From G963923945 sp965199175 (GTDB taxonomy: Bacteria > Pseudomonadota > Alphaproteobacteria > G963923945): 64,000 nucleotides of DNA. The notes beneath the pieces are model-generated. The model was not told the origin of the DNA. It saw nothing but the letters and a program-made list of their open reading frames with translations, and made no database searches. The position numbers were made by a program, and so were the translations under genes. Location: NCBI GenBank assembly GCA_965199175.1, contig OZ240684.1, positions 620,001 to 684,000 of the forward strand, given 5' to 3'. Positions 1 to 8,285 of this stretch are shown piece after piece (position 1 is the stretch's first letter; each line of letters opens with the position of its first letter).

Positions 1-1
1 C

Positions 2-187
2 GCCCGCCGTATGGATCAGGCTTCGGACGAAATGAGTCGTTATGATGCCTATGATTACATTGTCGTCAATCATGATATTGAACGTAGCGTTGCCGATATC
101 CATTCTATTTTGATTGCGGAGCGTTTGCGACGTTGTCGCCAGAAAGGGTTGAAAGATTTTATCAGGACGTTATCTGGCGATGACTGA
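2..187 (+). CDS. gmk: guanylate kinase, C-terminal fragment
   Basis: Only the last 61 codons are in the window; the frame is open from the first base and stops with TGA at 185-187. The peptide contains DEMSRYDAYDYIVVNHDIER followed by a helix ending in AERLRRCRQKGL. This matches the C-terminal part of guanylate kinase (LID/CORE region with the 'YDY-V-N-D' pattern), which phosphorylates GMP to GDP with ATP. The catalytic P-loop lies upstream of the window. It is convergent with rsmA and the two 3' ends overlap by 26 bp, so no separate terminator fits between them. gmk beside the rsmA-pdxA-surA-lptD block is a common alphaproteobacterial arrangement. Confidence 0.85.
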   Translation, partial: ARRMDQASDEMSRYDAYDYIVVNHDIERSVADIHSILIAERLRRCRQKGLKDFIRTLSGDD

Positions 188-1097
188 CTGAGGCCACAGC
201 AGAAGACCGGTTGCCTGTGATGGCTTGTAAAGCCCGTGCTAAGGCGCAAAATTCACCGATACTGAGAGTTTCGCCACGTCGGTTAGGGTCTAATCCGGCA
301 TTTTCGGCAAGGGCAACCCCTTCTGGTCCCAGGCTCCTGAGACTGCGGCGGAGCATTTTGCGCCTTTGTCCGAAAGCCGCTTTTGTGACCCGTGACAAAC
401 TCTTTTCTTCAGCCTCATAGAGGGGTTCTTTCAGGGGTTTGAGGGAAAGAAGGGTGGAATCCACTTTCGGCGGCGGTGTGAATGCCCGGGCCGGAATCTG
501 CATACATGTGCGGATATCCCATCGCCATTGAGCCAGCACCGATAAACGACCATAGGCTTTGTTACCAGGGGCGGCGGCCAGACGCTCAGCGACTTCCTTT
601 TGAAACATCAAAACCATATGCTGAATGCAATCGGTCAGACCCAGCCAGTGCAACACCAGAAATGTCGCAATATTATAAGGTAGATTGGCGATGATCACCA
701 CACCATCACCGGCGTCATTGGCCGGATCATTGGCAATTTCCTGCACCGATAATTCCCGTGCATCCCCTTTGATCAGACACAGCCGGTCTGGTTGCCGGAG
801 CATCAGCGGCTGTAAGGCTGTGATGCAGCGTTGATCCCGTTCTATGGCGATGATTCGCCGTGCGCCGGTCTTGAGCAGAGCCTCAGTTAAGCCGCCTGGT
901 CCAGGACCGATTTCAAGAATGGTGGCACCATCCAGATTGCCGGCATTCTCAACAATCCGCCGGTTAAGATTGGGATCAAGAATGAAATGTTGCCCAAGTT
1001 TTTTGTGGGCAGATAGTCCATAGCGGGCAATACGCCGGGATAGATGTCCCGGTTTTTTCGCGGGTCTCAGATCGTTGCTGTTATTGAATTTTCTCAC
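162..1097 (-). CDS. rsmA: 16S rRNA adenine-N6 dimethyltransferase RsmA (KsgA)
   Basis: A 311-residue protein that dimethylates two adjacent adenines in helix 45 of 16S rRNA late in 30S maturation. The family hallmarks are visible: KKLGQHF at about 32-38, the SAM-binding LEIGPGPG at 61-68, the acidic end of the next strand (AIERD, about 84-88) and the catalytic NLPYN at 138-142. The C-terminal part carries the usual basic FGQRRKMLRRSLR helix. It is last in the lptF-lptG-lptD-surA-pdxA-rsmA run and overlaps the end of pdxA by 17 bp, which suggests translational coupling. The start used is GTG; no clear Shine-Dalgarno precedes it, so the exact N-terminus is uncertain. Confidence 0.95.
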   Translation of the reverse strand: MRKFNNSNDLRPAKKPGHLSRRIARYGLSAHKKLGQHFILDPNLNRRIVENAGNLDGATILEIGPGPGGLTEALLKTGARRIIAIERDQRCITALQPLMLRQPDRLCLIKGDARELSVQEIANDPANDAGDGVVIIANLPYNIATFLVLHWLGLTDCIQHMVLMFQKEVAERLAAAPGNKAYGRLSVLAQWRWDIRTCMQIPARAFTPPPKVDSTLLSLKPLKEPLYEAEEKSLSRVTKAAFGQRRKMLRRSLRSLGPEGVALAENAGLDPNRRGETLSIGEFCALARALQAITGNRSSAVASVSHRQITS

Positions 1098-2130
1098 GAT
1101 GGAGAGCCAGTTTATGGGCCATCATCAAAGCAGCTATAAAGCTTTCCGGGTCTGCCTGACCGCGCCCGGCAATGTCCAGTGCCGGTCCATGATCCGGCGA
1201 GGTGCGAATGATCGGCAGGCCGAGAGTGATATTGACTCCCCCCCTGAAATCCAGAGTTTTCAAAGGAATAAGAGCCTGGTCATGATACATACAGAGCACA
1301 GCATCATAGGTTTTACGCCGGGCAGAATGAAATAAACTATCCGCCGACAGAGCCGGAGTAATCGTCACATTTTTTTGCCGTAAATAATCGATTGCCGGCT
1401 GTAAGATACGTTCCTCTTCATCGCCCATTTTCCCTTCTTCCCCGGCATGGGGATTGAGAGCCGCCACCGCCAGGCGCGGATTGGTGATACCAAAATCGTT
1501 TCGTAAACTCTCCACCACAATGCAGGCAGTGTCGATGATAGATTCAGTCCTTAAATCAGCAATGGCTTGCTTCAAAGAACGATGAACCGTCACCGGAACA
1601 ACACGTAAAGGGGGATCAATCAAGCTACTGGCGAGCATCATGACCGGTTGTTTGCCTGGTTTGTCCTGATTGGCCGGATGGTGACGACACAGAGCACCCA
1701 GAAACTCAGTATGCCCATCATAACAAAACCCACCCGCATACAAGCTGGCTTTATGAATCGGGTTGGTCACAATACCGCTGACCTGGCCGGTCAAAGCGTA
1801 GTCGACCGCCTGTTGAATTGATTCGATAACCGCTGACGTATTGTTGATATTGGGGGTCCCGGGCTGTGCAATTTCCGGAAGATCAACCGGCATAACCGGT
1901 AATCCCCGGGCCTGGTGCGCATCCTGAGGGGAATCGATCACCTGAATGGGAATATCAAAGCCAAAATCAACCGCCAGGTTGTGCAAATGTTCGGGCGCAT
2001 CAAGAACGAAAAAAGCCGGCTTTGTCTGTTCTGATGCGTGCCGCATCCAGGTTCTTAAAACCAACTCGCCGCCTATTCCCGATGGTTCGCCCATCGTCAC
2101 CGCGAACAAAGGGCTTTTGTGGCCTGTCAT
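1081..2130 (-). CDS. pdxA: 4-hydroxythreonine-4-phosphate dehydrogenase PdxA
   Basis: PdxA oxidises 4-phosphohydroxy-L-threonine with NAD in pyridoxal 5'-phosphate synthesis (DXP-dependent route). The 349-residue protein has the N-terminal GEPSGIGGEL signature and the three expected metal-binding histidines: H183 (VTVHRSL), H228 (LNPHAGEEG) and H283 (MYHDQALIP). The C-terminal TLGLPIIRTSPDHG motif is intact. Length is normal for the family. ATG overlaps the TGA of surA by 4 bp (ATGA arrangement), so it is translated from the same message. Adjacency of pdxA and rsmA is widespread in Proteobacteria. Confidence 0.95.
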   Translation of the reverse strand: MTGHKSPLFAVTMGEPSGIGGELVLRTWMRHASEQTKPAFFVLDAPEHLHNLAVDFGFDIPIQVIDSPQDAHQARGLPVMPVDLPEIAQPGTPNINNTSAVIESIQQAVDYALTGQVSGIVTNPIHKASLYAGGFCYDGHTEFLGALCRHHPANQDKPGKQPVMMLASSLIDPPLRVVPVTVHRSLKQAIADLRTESIIDTACIVVESLRNDFGITNPRLAVAALNPHAGEEGKMGDEEERILQPAIDYLRQKNVTITPALSADSLFHSARRKTYDAVLCMYHDQALIPLKTLDFRGGVNITLGLPIIRTSPDHGPALDIAGRGQADPESFIAALMMAHKLALHREKIQ

Positions 2131-3401
2131 TCGCCGGTTCGGCTATCAATATGGGCTGCACGGCGTAAGTCACTGATATAACGCTGGGCGGCCAAATCCA
2201 CCTTTTGAATAAGCAAACGTTGTCTGATCTCGTCACGGATCGTCGCGTCATGGGCTGGATGAAGACGTTCACAAACAACCAGAATCATAACCCCATCTTC
2301 GGTTTGCAAAGGATCACTGCTTTGACCGACTTCCAGAGGTTCAATTTCTTGGTGAATGGCTTCAGGAAGATCACTCAGAGCCACCATTTCAAGTTCATGA
2401 ACAACGGCGTCACCACGACCAGTGATCACATTTTCTATTGTGTCGCAACCGGATATGTTTTCCCGTATGGCTGTGGCCTGGGTGAGCTGCTGCTCTGGTT
2501 CTGTTTGATCATCGCGGGAAAAGAGAATTTGCTTAAGACCGATTTTTTCACTCATCTCTTCTCCTGAGATTCGGTAGTCACGCAACAAAAGAAGGTGATA
2601 CCCGGCCAATGTCCGGATCGGGTGAGAAACTTCTCCCGGCTGCATTTCTGAAAGTTCCTGCCACAATTCGGTATCAATATCTTCTTCTTGAATCCACCCT
2701 AAATCACCGCCTTGTTTGGCACTTGCTGATTGGGAAAATTCACCGGCTATGGCAGCAAAATTTCTGGTTGTTGCAATTTTATCAATGAGGCCGTTCATGG
2801 TTGCCATGGCTGCATCGTCTGATTGCGACGAATCGACGGAGAGAAAAATTTCTGCAACCAGATATTCAGGTTTTCCGCTATTACGTTTGGTACGCTCAAG
2901 GATTTCTGAAACATCTTCTGAATCAATCTCAATCTCAGGCGTGATCTCCTGACTGACAATCCGGGCCCATATAAGACGGGCCAGAATTTGGTCTTTGAGC
3001 GTTTTAAGATCAATATCCTGGGCGCGGAAAAATTCTTCCAGATCATCGCCCTCAAAACCATTCTGACGAGCAATATCACTAAGAGTCGTTTGAATTTCTG
3101 AACTTCCGACAGCGATTCCTAACCGCTCAGCTTCCTGGATTTTCAGACGTTCATCAATCAGTGACTGGAGAATTTGCGGCCGAATTTGATCCCGTGATTC
3201 TAAAGAATCCGGGACACCTAAAGATTTCAGGAGAAGCTGCATCCGGGTATCAAGATCCAGTGCTGAAATAACATCGTCATTGACAACAACGGCTATTCCC
3301 TGAAAATCATCGGCCTTTGTTCCTCCAAATACCAATAGGGCCATCCAGAAAATGGCAACTGGTTTGATTGGAACCAAGAATCTCTGCATCAATTTATACA
3401 T
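2127..3401 (-). CDS. surA: periplasmic chaperone / peptidyl-prolyl isomerase SurA
   Basis: SurA-type periplasmic chaperone that escorts outer-membrane proteins to the BAM complex. The frame is open to a possible start at 3449, but the ATG at 3401 is preferred: it is preceded by AGGG and begins a short basic segment plus a hydrophobic signal sequence ending near GGTKADDF. The first conserved block GIAVVVNDDVISALDL is typical of SurA N-terminal domains. One good parvulin domain is visible in the middle (YLVAEIFL ... GGDLGWIQEEDI ... GYHLLLL); a second, degenerate one follows (LKQILFS...). It lies between lptD and pdxA, and all three contribute to the same minus-strand unit. The alternative start adds 16 residues. 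Confidence 0.88.
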   Translation of the reverse strand: MYKLMQRFLVPIKPVAIFWMALLVFGGTKADDFQGIAVVVNDDVISALDLDTRMQLLLKSLGVPDSLESRDQIRPQILQSLIDERLKIQEAERLGIAVGSSEIQTTLSDIARQNGFEGDDLEEFFRAQDIDLKTLKDQILARLIWARIVSQEITPEIEIDSEDVSEILERTKRNSGKPEYLVAEIFLSVDSSQSDDAAMATMNGLIDKIATTRNFAAIAGEFSQSASAKQGGDLGWIQEEDIDTELWQELSEMQPGEVSHPIRTLAGYHLLLLRDYRISGEEMSEKIGLKQILFSRDDQTEPEQQLTQATAIRENISGCDTIENVITGRGDAVVHELEMVALSDLPEAIHQEIEPLEVGQSSDPLQTEDGVMILVVCERLHPAHDATIRDEIRQRLLIQKVDLAAQRYISDLRRAAHIDSRTGE

Positions 3402-3488
3402 AACCCTAAGTATTATGACTGATTGTTGGGTATGCGCTTTCATACGCATTCGGTTTTATAGGAAAAAACCAAAATAAAAATCTTATAC

Positions 3489-3518
3489 AAAGGGCGAATA
3501 TTCGTATACAAGCCCTTT
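3489..3518 (-). terminator. hairpin between lptD and surA, possible attenuator
   Basis: AAAGGGC at 3489-3495 pairs with GCCCTTT at 3512-3518 (7 bp, 16-nt loop that itself contains the palindrome GAATATTC). Read on the minus strand it lies just after the lptD stop and is followed by a T-rich stretch. It could be a weak terminator or an mRNA-stability element partly uncoupling surA-pdxA-rsmA from the lpt genes. The stem is short, so the call is tentative. Confidence 0.35.
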
Positions 3519-3532
3519 CAGAACGATTGCAA

Positions 3533-5719
3533 TCAGATCGAAAATTCTCCCAGATTATCAAAAAATAACAAGACGATGATGCTGGTATCAGGTTTAATAT
3601 CCCGATCCCGAGTATAGCGACGAGTCGCCGTTGTGGTCACCCGGAAACAATCATTTTTGTATTCAAGGCCAATATTCAGTCGACGCATCCCGTTATTGAC
3701 ATTTAAGTCGCGGGTGCCGCCGGTAAAAAATTTCCAGTTTTGTGTAAATTGACTATTCAGACTCAGCGTTATTTCGTTGCGATCCCCCAGCTGTTGGGGG
3801 AGTGCCGGATTATCAGAGAAGATATAATTTCCGCTCCACCGGGCGATAGGGGAGCCAAGAGAAAACCCTACCTCGGCCAGGCGGGGCTTGAAGGTGCCCG
3901 TCTTCAAACGCCAGCGACTACGAATACTCAAGTAACGTTGGGTCTCAAGGATAAAACGTCCAACAAAATCAGATTGTTGCTTGTCAGAGCCATCAATCAC
4001 ACTGAGCGCATCTTGCTTTTGCAAGCGATAGCTTTGGCCAAGGAAGAGATGGGCTGACCCATCACGTGGGCCCAGAATACCCATCAGCATCCCATAATCG
4101 AAACGTTGCCCGGTTTCCACACGATCATAGCCTGAGAAGCGATTGGGATCAAAGAGGTCACTATCGTCGAATTCGACGGCCAGACTATCTTCATTGGGAA
4201 TATCTGAAGGATTATCGTTATCAGGAGAAGCAAAAAATCCTGCTGCCGGTTCCAGAATGATCGTGCTCCTCATCAGTGGGTGGAAAAGAGGATAACGCCA
4301 GTTCAAAGCAGCTTGTGGAAAAACCCGGCTACGAAAACTGTCACTGCGGGCTGCGTTGTTATTGGCCCGGCGATCCGTAATATAGTAAGCATCACCCCGT
4401 GTTGTCAGATCAAGAGAGAAAACATGGCCACCGCCTGTGGTAACCGGCATGTGCCAGCCACCACCTAAACTGACCCGTTGGTTATTGTATTGTTGGGATC
4501 GCAATAAATTTGCTGTGTTGAAATTGAGGGTGAAAAAATCTCCCTTTCGGGAAGGTTGCCCCATGAAGCTGTAATCAATCATGGGCAAAGAACGTGGAAC
4601 GCTCCCTCTTTGTGCAGAAGGGCGCAAATCCTGAAAACCGATGCTTTCAACCCGCATATAATTTCGGTTCCGGAAACCTTCGACAAAAACACGCTGATCA
4701 AGCACATTCCGGGAGCTGAAACCATAACGTCGCAAATACGTCTGATCAGATACGTGATTATAATCCCATCCCCAGCGCCAGTCCTGGTTGATATCGAAAT
4801 TTCCTTTGAAATCGACATCACCGCGTAGCTTTTTTGCAACCCGTCCGGAGCGTGACTGTAAGTCAGATTTGGTTAAGGATCCACCCAGCGTGACCGTACC
4901 TCCGGAAAATTCTGTGCGGACTTCTCCCTTACCGATAACGTGAAAATCTGCGTTGTTTTTTGTATTTTCAGCCAGGCTGTGACCACTGACTATGATGGGT
5001 TCAAAGGTGAAATCAAAATGATCATTGATAACCTGGTAATAGGGAGTCCCGACAATCAGGCCAAGAACACTGGAATTTTCAAGCCTTGGGGTCAGAAAGC
5101 CGCTGCGCCGTTTGACGGTCGGATCCGGTTGGCTGATATAGGGTGTGTAGAAGACCGGAAATCCAAAAAATTCAAGAACCGCGTCATGGTATCTGATATC
5201 ACGTTCCTCACGGTCATGGATGATTTTGCGGGCACGTATTTGCCACAACGGCTGGCTGTCAGGATTTTCTTTGCATGGTTCGCATGGTGTGTAGACACCT
5301 TTCGACATTTCGGTTGTCATACCGGCTTTACGTATGGCTCCATTGGCTGCAAAGCGGCTGTCATCAGGTAACAAGGTACGCAGACCCTGGGCAATGCCGT
5401 TTTTAAGGTCTTGGGTGACTTCCAGACGGTCATAAAAATGGACTGTTCCATCGGGTTCAAGCAAGGTGACTGCACCCTCAGCGATGAGGATCTCTGTTGC
5501 CTGATCATATGTCAGTTTTTTGGTGAGCAATAATCGCTGACCATAGGCGGCTTCAACCTCGCCAACTGCGTGAATGAGCCCGGTTTCTTTATCACGGAAA
5601 ATTTCCTGAGCCTGGAGACGAATCACCTCATTTTTTTGGGCCTGAACCGGTGTCGACGGGATCAGCATCAGCATGATTGCCATGACCATGATCCGGCAGG
5701 ATCGCCCTTTTTTCCGCAT
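3533..5719 (-). CDS. lptD: LPS-assembly outer-membrane protein LptD
   Basis: LptD is the outer-membrane beta-barrel that, with LptE, inserts lipopolysaccharide into the outer leaflet. The 728-residue product has a signal peptide (cleavage likely after TPVQA, about residue 28), then an OstA/LptA-like jellyroll domain (about 33-140, with VGEVEAAYGQ and TYDQATEILIAEGAV), then the LptD barrel domain with many alternating strands. Cysteines are few: a CEPC pair near residue 143 and one late Cys (NDCFRVTT), fitting the disulfide-dependent maturation known for LptD. Its ATG overlaps the TAA of lptG by one base. The final residue is a hydrophobic Ile, as expected near a barrel C-terminus. Confidence 0.95.
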   Translation of the reverse strand: MRKKGRSCRIMVMAIMLMLIPSTPVQAQKNEVIRLQAQEIFRDKETGLIHAVGEVEAAYGQRLLLTKKLTYDQATEILIAEGAVTLLEPDGTVHFYDRLEVTQDLKNGIAQGLRTLLPDDSRFAANGAIRKAGMTTEMSKGVYTPCEPCKENPDSQPLWQIRARKIIHDREERDIRYHDAVLEFFGFPVFYTPYISQPDPTVKRRSGFLTPRLENSSVLGLIVGTPYYQVINDHFDFTFEPIIVSGHSLAENTKNNADFHVIGKGEVRTEFSGGTVTLGGSLTKSDLQSRSGRVAKKLRGDVDFKGNFDINQDWRWGWDYNHVSDQTYLRRYGFSSRNVLDQRVFVEGFRNRNYMRVESIGFQDLRPSAQRGSVPRSLPMIDYSFMGQPSRKGDFFTLNFNTANLLRSQQYNNQRVSLGGGWHMPVTTGGGHVFSLDLTTRGDAYYITDRRANNNAARSDSFRSRVFPQAALNWRYPLFHPLMRSTIILEPAAGFFASPDNDNPSDIPNEDSLAVEFDDSDLFDPNRFSGYDRVETGQRFDYGMLMGILGPRDGSAHLFLGQSYRLQKQDALSVIDGSDKQQSDFVGRFILETQRYLSIRSRWRLKTGTFKPRLAEVGFSLGSPIARWSGNYIFSDNPALPQQLGDRNEITLSLNSQFTQNWKFFTGGTRDLNVNNGMRRLNIGLEYKNDCFRVTTTATRRYTRDRDIKPDTSIIVLLFFDNLGEFSI

Positions 5720-6810
5720 TAGCCATCTTCCAGATGCATGAGAAGAGCCAGGCCAAGAAGCGAAATAATTGTCACCGGTGCCCAGGCTGCAAGAAGAACC
5801 GGAAGGCTGCCGATTGAACCCAGCGCGTAAACCACATTGGATAAAAAATGAAACAAAAAACCAAGCATGATCCCGGTAATGGCAACCATAGTGATTCCGC
5901 CAGAACGGGTTATGCGAACTGAAAACACAGCAGCAATCAGGACCATAGCGCAGAGCAGAAAAGGTTTCGCCAGCATACTATACCAATATAAACGATATTT
6001 AATGGCAGAAAAACCGGCATTTTGCATTGATTCTATAAATTCTGGCAAGTCCCAAAATGAAATTACTTTTGGCGATGCAAAACTTTCTTTAATTTTTTCT
6101 GGTGTCAGGTTTGTTTTTATTTCTTCTTTCTCTGACAAAACCGGATTATGATCCGGAGTTGTTGTTAATACATCTTCCAATAGCCAGTGATTATTTTTTA
6201 AGGTCGCCTGGCTGGCATCTTTGCGTTCAATGAACTGGCCCTGAGCATTGAAACGTATAATCATGGCGTCATTCAGGACCATATTTTCCGGATTTAAACG
6301 GTTGGCATGGATCACTGATTGACCGCTTTTGTCCGCCTGGCGTAACCACAAACCATTTCCTGATATACGGATGAAGCTGGATTGACCTTTCAGATAGGTA
6401 TTTTCCAGGTATTCAAGCCGCAAAGTGGTTGCCGAAGAGAGCGGACTAAAGAAAACAACCAAAAAACAGCCTGTGAGGAATGTAATAATAAATGGCGGAA
6501 CCAAAAACTGCCAGATTGAGATTCCAGAACCCCAGACAATGACCAATTCCTGAGTCCGGTTTAAATGGGCAAATGCCAACATACCGCCCAACAGAATGAC
6601 AAAAGGCGCGGCCTCTACAGTCATCAGGGGCAATTTTAGCAGTACCATTTCCAGGATTAACCCGATCCCGACATCACGGGAAGCTGTCCGTCTCAGCAGT
6701 TCAATGGTTTCTAAAAGCGCAATCAGACCGATTAAGGCACCATAAGTGCCAGCACACCAGGTCGCAAAACTCTTTCCTATATAGACCGAAAGGCTCCGGG
6801 AAAAACGCAT
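5719..6810 (-). CDS. lptG: LPS export ABC transporter permease LptG
   Basis: YjgP/YjgQ-family inner-membrane permease of the LptB2FGC complex that extracts LPS from the inner membrane. The 363-residue protein shows the family layout: two N-terminal membrane helices (starting SVYIGKSFATWCAGTYGALI), a helix pair near 60-120 (TVEAAPFVILLGGMLAF, GCFLVVFFSPLS), a periplasmic beta-jellyroll domain (about 130-260) and three C-terminal helices (about 270-360). It is 3 bp downstream of lptF and overlaps lptD by one base. Assigned as LptG rather than LptF from its second position in the pair and the motif TLRLEYLENTYLKGQ. The ATPase LptB is not in this window. Confidence 0.92.
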   Translation of the reverse strand: MRFSRSLSVYIGKSFATWCAGTYGALIGLIALLETIELLRRTASRDVGIGLILEMVLLKLPLMTVEAAPFVILLGGMLAFAHLNRTQELVIVWGSGISIWQFLVPPFIITFLTGCFLVVFFSPLSSATTLRLEYLENTYLKGQSSFIRISGNGLWLRQADKSGQSVIHANRLNPENMVLNDAMIIRFNAQGQFIERKDASQATLKNNHWLLEDVLTTTPDHNPVLSEKEEIKTNLTPEKIKESFASPKVISFWDLPEFIESMQNAGFSAIKYRLYWYSMLAKPFLLCAMVLIAAVFSVRITRSGGITMVAITGIMLGFLFHFLSNVVYALGSIGSLPVLLAAWAPVTIISLLGLALLMHLEDG

Positions 6811-6813
6811 CCT

Positions 6814-7941
6814 TTACCCCGTTTTACGTGACCAAAGGAATTTCAGTGGAGTGGCAGAGCCTGGAAAAGCAAGCCAGACCAGAGACAACAGCAATGGCAG
6901 ACCGACATTGAGATACATCAGCGGAATAAATATCGGTTGGCTGGCCGCGATATTTTCCAGGGCAATGGCCAAACCTTCTAAAATGACAAAAATGGCAACC
7001 GATATGCCAACGCGCTGAGAACGTCCCTGGCGGGAATATTCGCCTCTGAACATAATCGCCAGGCTGATGGCAGGGAAAACCAATAAATATAACGGCAGTA
7101 AGAGTCGTTGATGTCCCTGGGCGCGATAAATTCCGTACTGATTTGGATGAAGATAGCTGTATTGTTCCGGATAGAATAACTCCCACAAGGAGAGTTCCGG
7201 CAGTTTACGTCCTCTCCGGATATTGGCCTGAGAGGAGGGAGGGGCAATATCGAAACTATAGCGGTCGAAATGAAGAAACGAAATGTTCTTGGTTTTTCGG
7301 GAAATTTCCTGGCGGTTTCCGGTCACCATGACCACCCGGGGTCCGTTATCTGTGCGTACCAGTGCGCCTTCTTCGGCAACGATTGTTATGGGTTTCCCCG
7401 GGACTCGTGAATCATGGATCAAAAGACCCCGCAAGCTGCCATTACGACCACGCTCCCGGACGTAAACTGTGACATTGTCGAGGAGTTCGGTGAAGGCACC
7501 TTCTTGCAGCAGGACCGAGGAATAATCATATTTGATCATATGGCGAAGTTCTTCAAAATTCTTATAGCTGTTTGGCATCACGTAAAGAGTGATTGAGTAA
7601 CCGAATAAGCATAATACGCCGCCGAAGAGAAAGGCTGGTTTTGCCAGCATCAGAGGTGAAAGACCGACTGCGCGCATGACATTCACTTCGCTGTCAATCA
7701 TCATGCGATGATAGGTTTGCGTGACGGCGATGAAATAGGTAATGGGCAGAAGAATCGAGACGATCCAGGGCAGGGTCAGCAAGGTCATCTGGATAAAAAG
7801 TGAAAAAGGCAACCCGCGATTGACTAATAAATCGACCAGTTTGAGTGACTGCAAGAGCCAGATAGTGGCTAACAAAGTCACGGTGATCACCAGGAAATGA
7901 ATGATCAGCTTTTTGGTGATATAGGCCGTTATCCGTTCCAT
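6814..7941 (-). CDS. lptF: LPS export ABC transporter permease LptF
   Basis: First gene of the minus-strand lpt unit. The 375-residue product is a YjgP/YjgQ permease with the LptF-like opening MERITAYITKKLIIHFLVIT, followed by the helix TLLTLPWIVSILLPITYF and the conserved SEVNVMRAVGLSP segment at the cytoplasmic coupling helix. A periplasmic domain (about 130-260) is followed by three C-terminal helices, one carrying the LLPLYLLVFPAISLAIMFRG pattern. LptF and LptG form the membrane channel that feeds LPS to LptC. Its promoter should lie in the 344-bp spacer shared with divergent pepA. Confidence 0.92.
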   Translation of the reverse strand: MERITAYITKKLIIHFLVITVTLLATIWLLQSLKLVDLLVNRGLPFSLFIQMTLLTLPWIVSILLPITYFIAVTQTYHRMMIDSEVNVMRAVGLSPLMLAKPAFLFGGVLCLFGYSITLYVMPNSYKNFEELRHMIKYDYSSVLLQEGAFTELLDNVTVYVRERGRNGSLRGLLIHDSRVPGKPITIVAEEGALVRTDNGPRVVMVTGNRQEISRKTKNISFLHFDRYSFDIAPPSSQANIRRGRKLPELSLWELFYPEQYSYLHPNQYGIYRAQGHQRLLLPLYLLVFPAISLAIMFRGEYSRQGRSQRVGISVAIFVILEGLAIALENIAASQPIFIPLMYLNVGLPLLLSLVWLAFPGSATPLKFLWSRKTG

Positions 7942-8285
7942 TGCTGTTATTATTTTGCGGGGTTGGGATTAAAAGAAGGGGCAGGGCGTGCATGCCTGGT
8001 TGTAGACTGCCTGGTTACACACTGTCTGACTACACACTGCCTGATTACACACTGTGTGGCTGATGAGTATTTGAGTATAGCCAGAAGTTTGTTTTTGTCC
8101 GCTATCTTTTGCAAATCTCTGATGAAGATATGTCGGATGGTTGACCGGATCATGGATGGTGATCAGGAAGATGGTTGATCGGGATTGCCAGCAGCCTGAT
8201 AAATCGCTATCCATTGATACCAGATTATCCGTTTATGCCGGAGAAGGGCTGATGACCCTTTGCGGTTCGGCCGGGAAAGGACCAA
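7942..8285. other. lptF-pepA divergent spacer
   Basis: A 344-bp spacer between divergent lptF and pepA. It contains a five-copy 15-bp tandem array (listed separately) and no convincing gene; the short frames across it lack coding character. Promoters for both units are expected here but no clean -35/-10 pair was recognised. Confidence 0.6.
7986..8060. repeat. 15-bp tandem array, five copies
   Basis: Five consecutive 15-bp units starting at 7986, 8001, 8016, 8031 and 8046. The two best conserved are TACACACTGTCTGAC and TACACACTGCCTGAT. The shared core is CTGYCTG or CTGCCTGGT; the first and last copies are the most diverged. No spacers separate the copies, so this is not a CRISPR array. Confidence 0.9.

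Noticed and set aside
4940..5371. 143-codon plus-strand frame inside lptD
   Set aside because: Antisense to the well-conserved LptD N-terminal region; no independent signal.
7986..8060. Regularly spaced repeats that could suggest a CRISPR array (also 44273-44327 and 56209-56281)
   Set aside because: The units abut with no unique spacers, are only 15-18 bp long, and no cas genes are present. These are plain tandem duplications.
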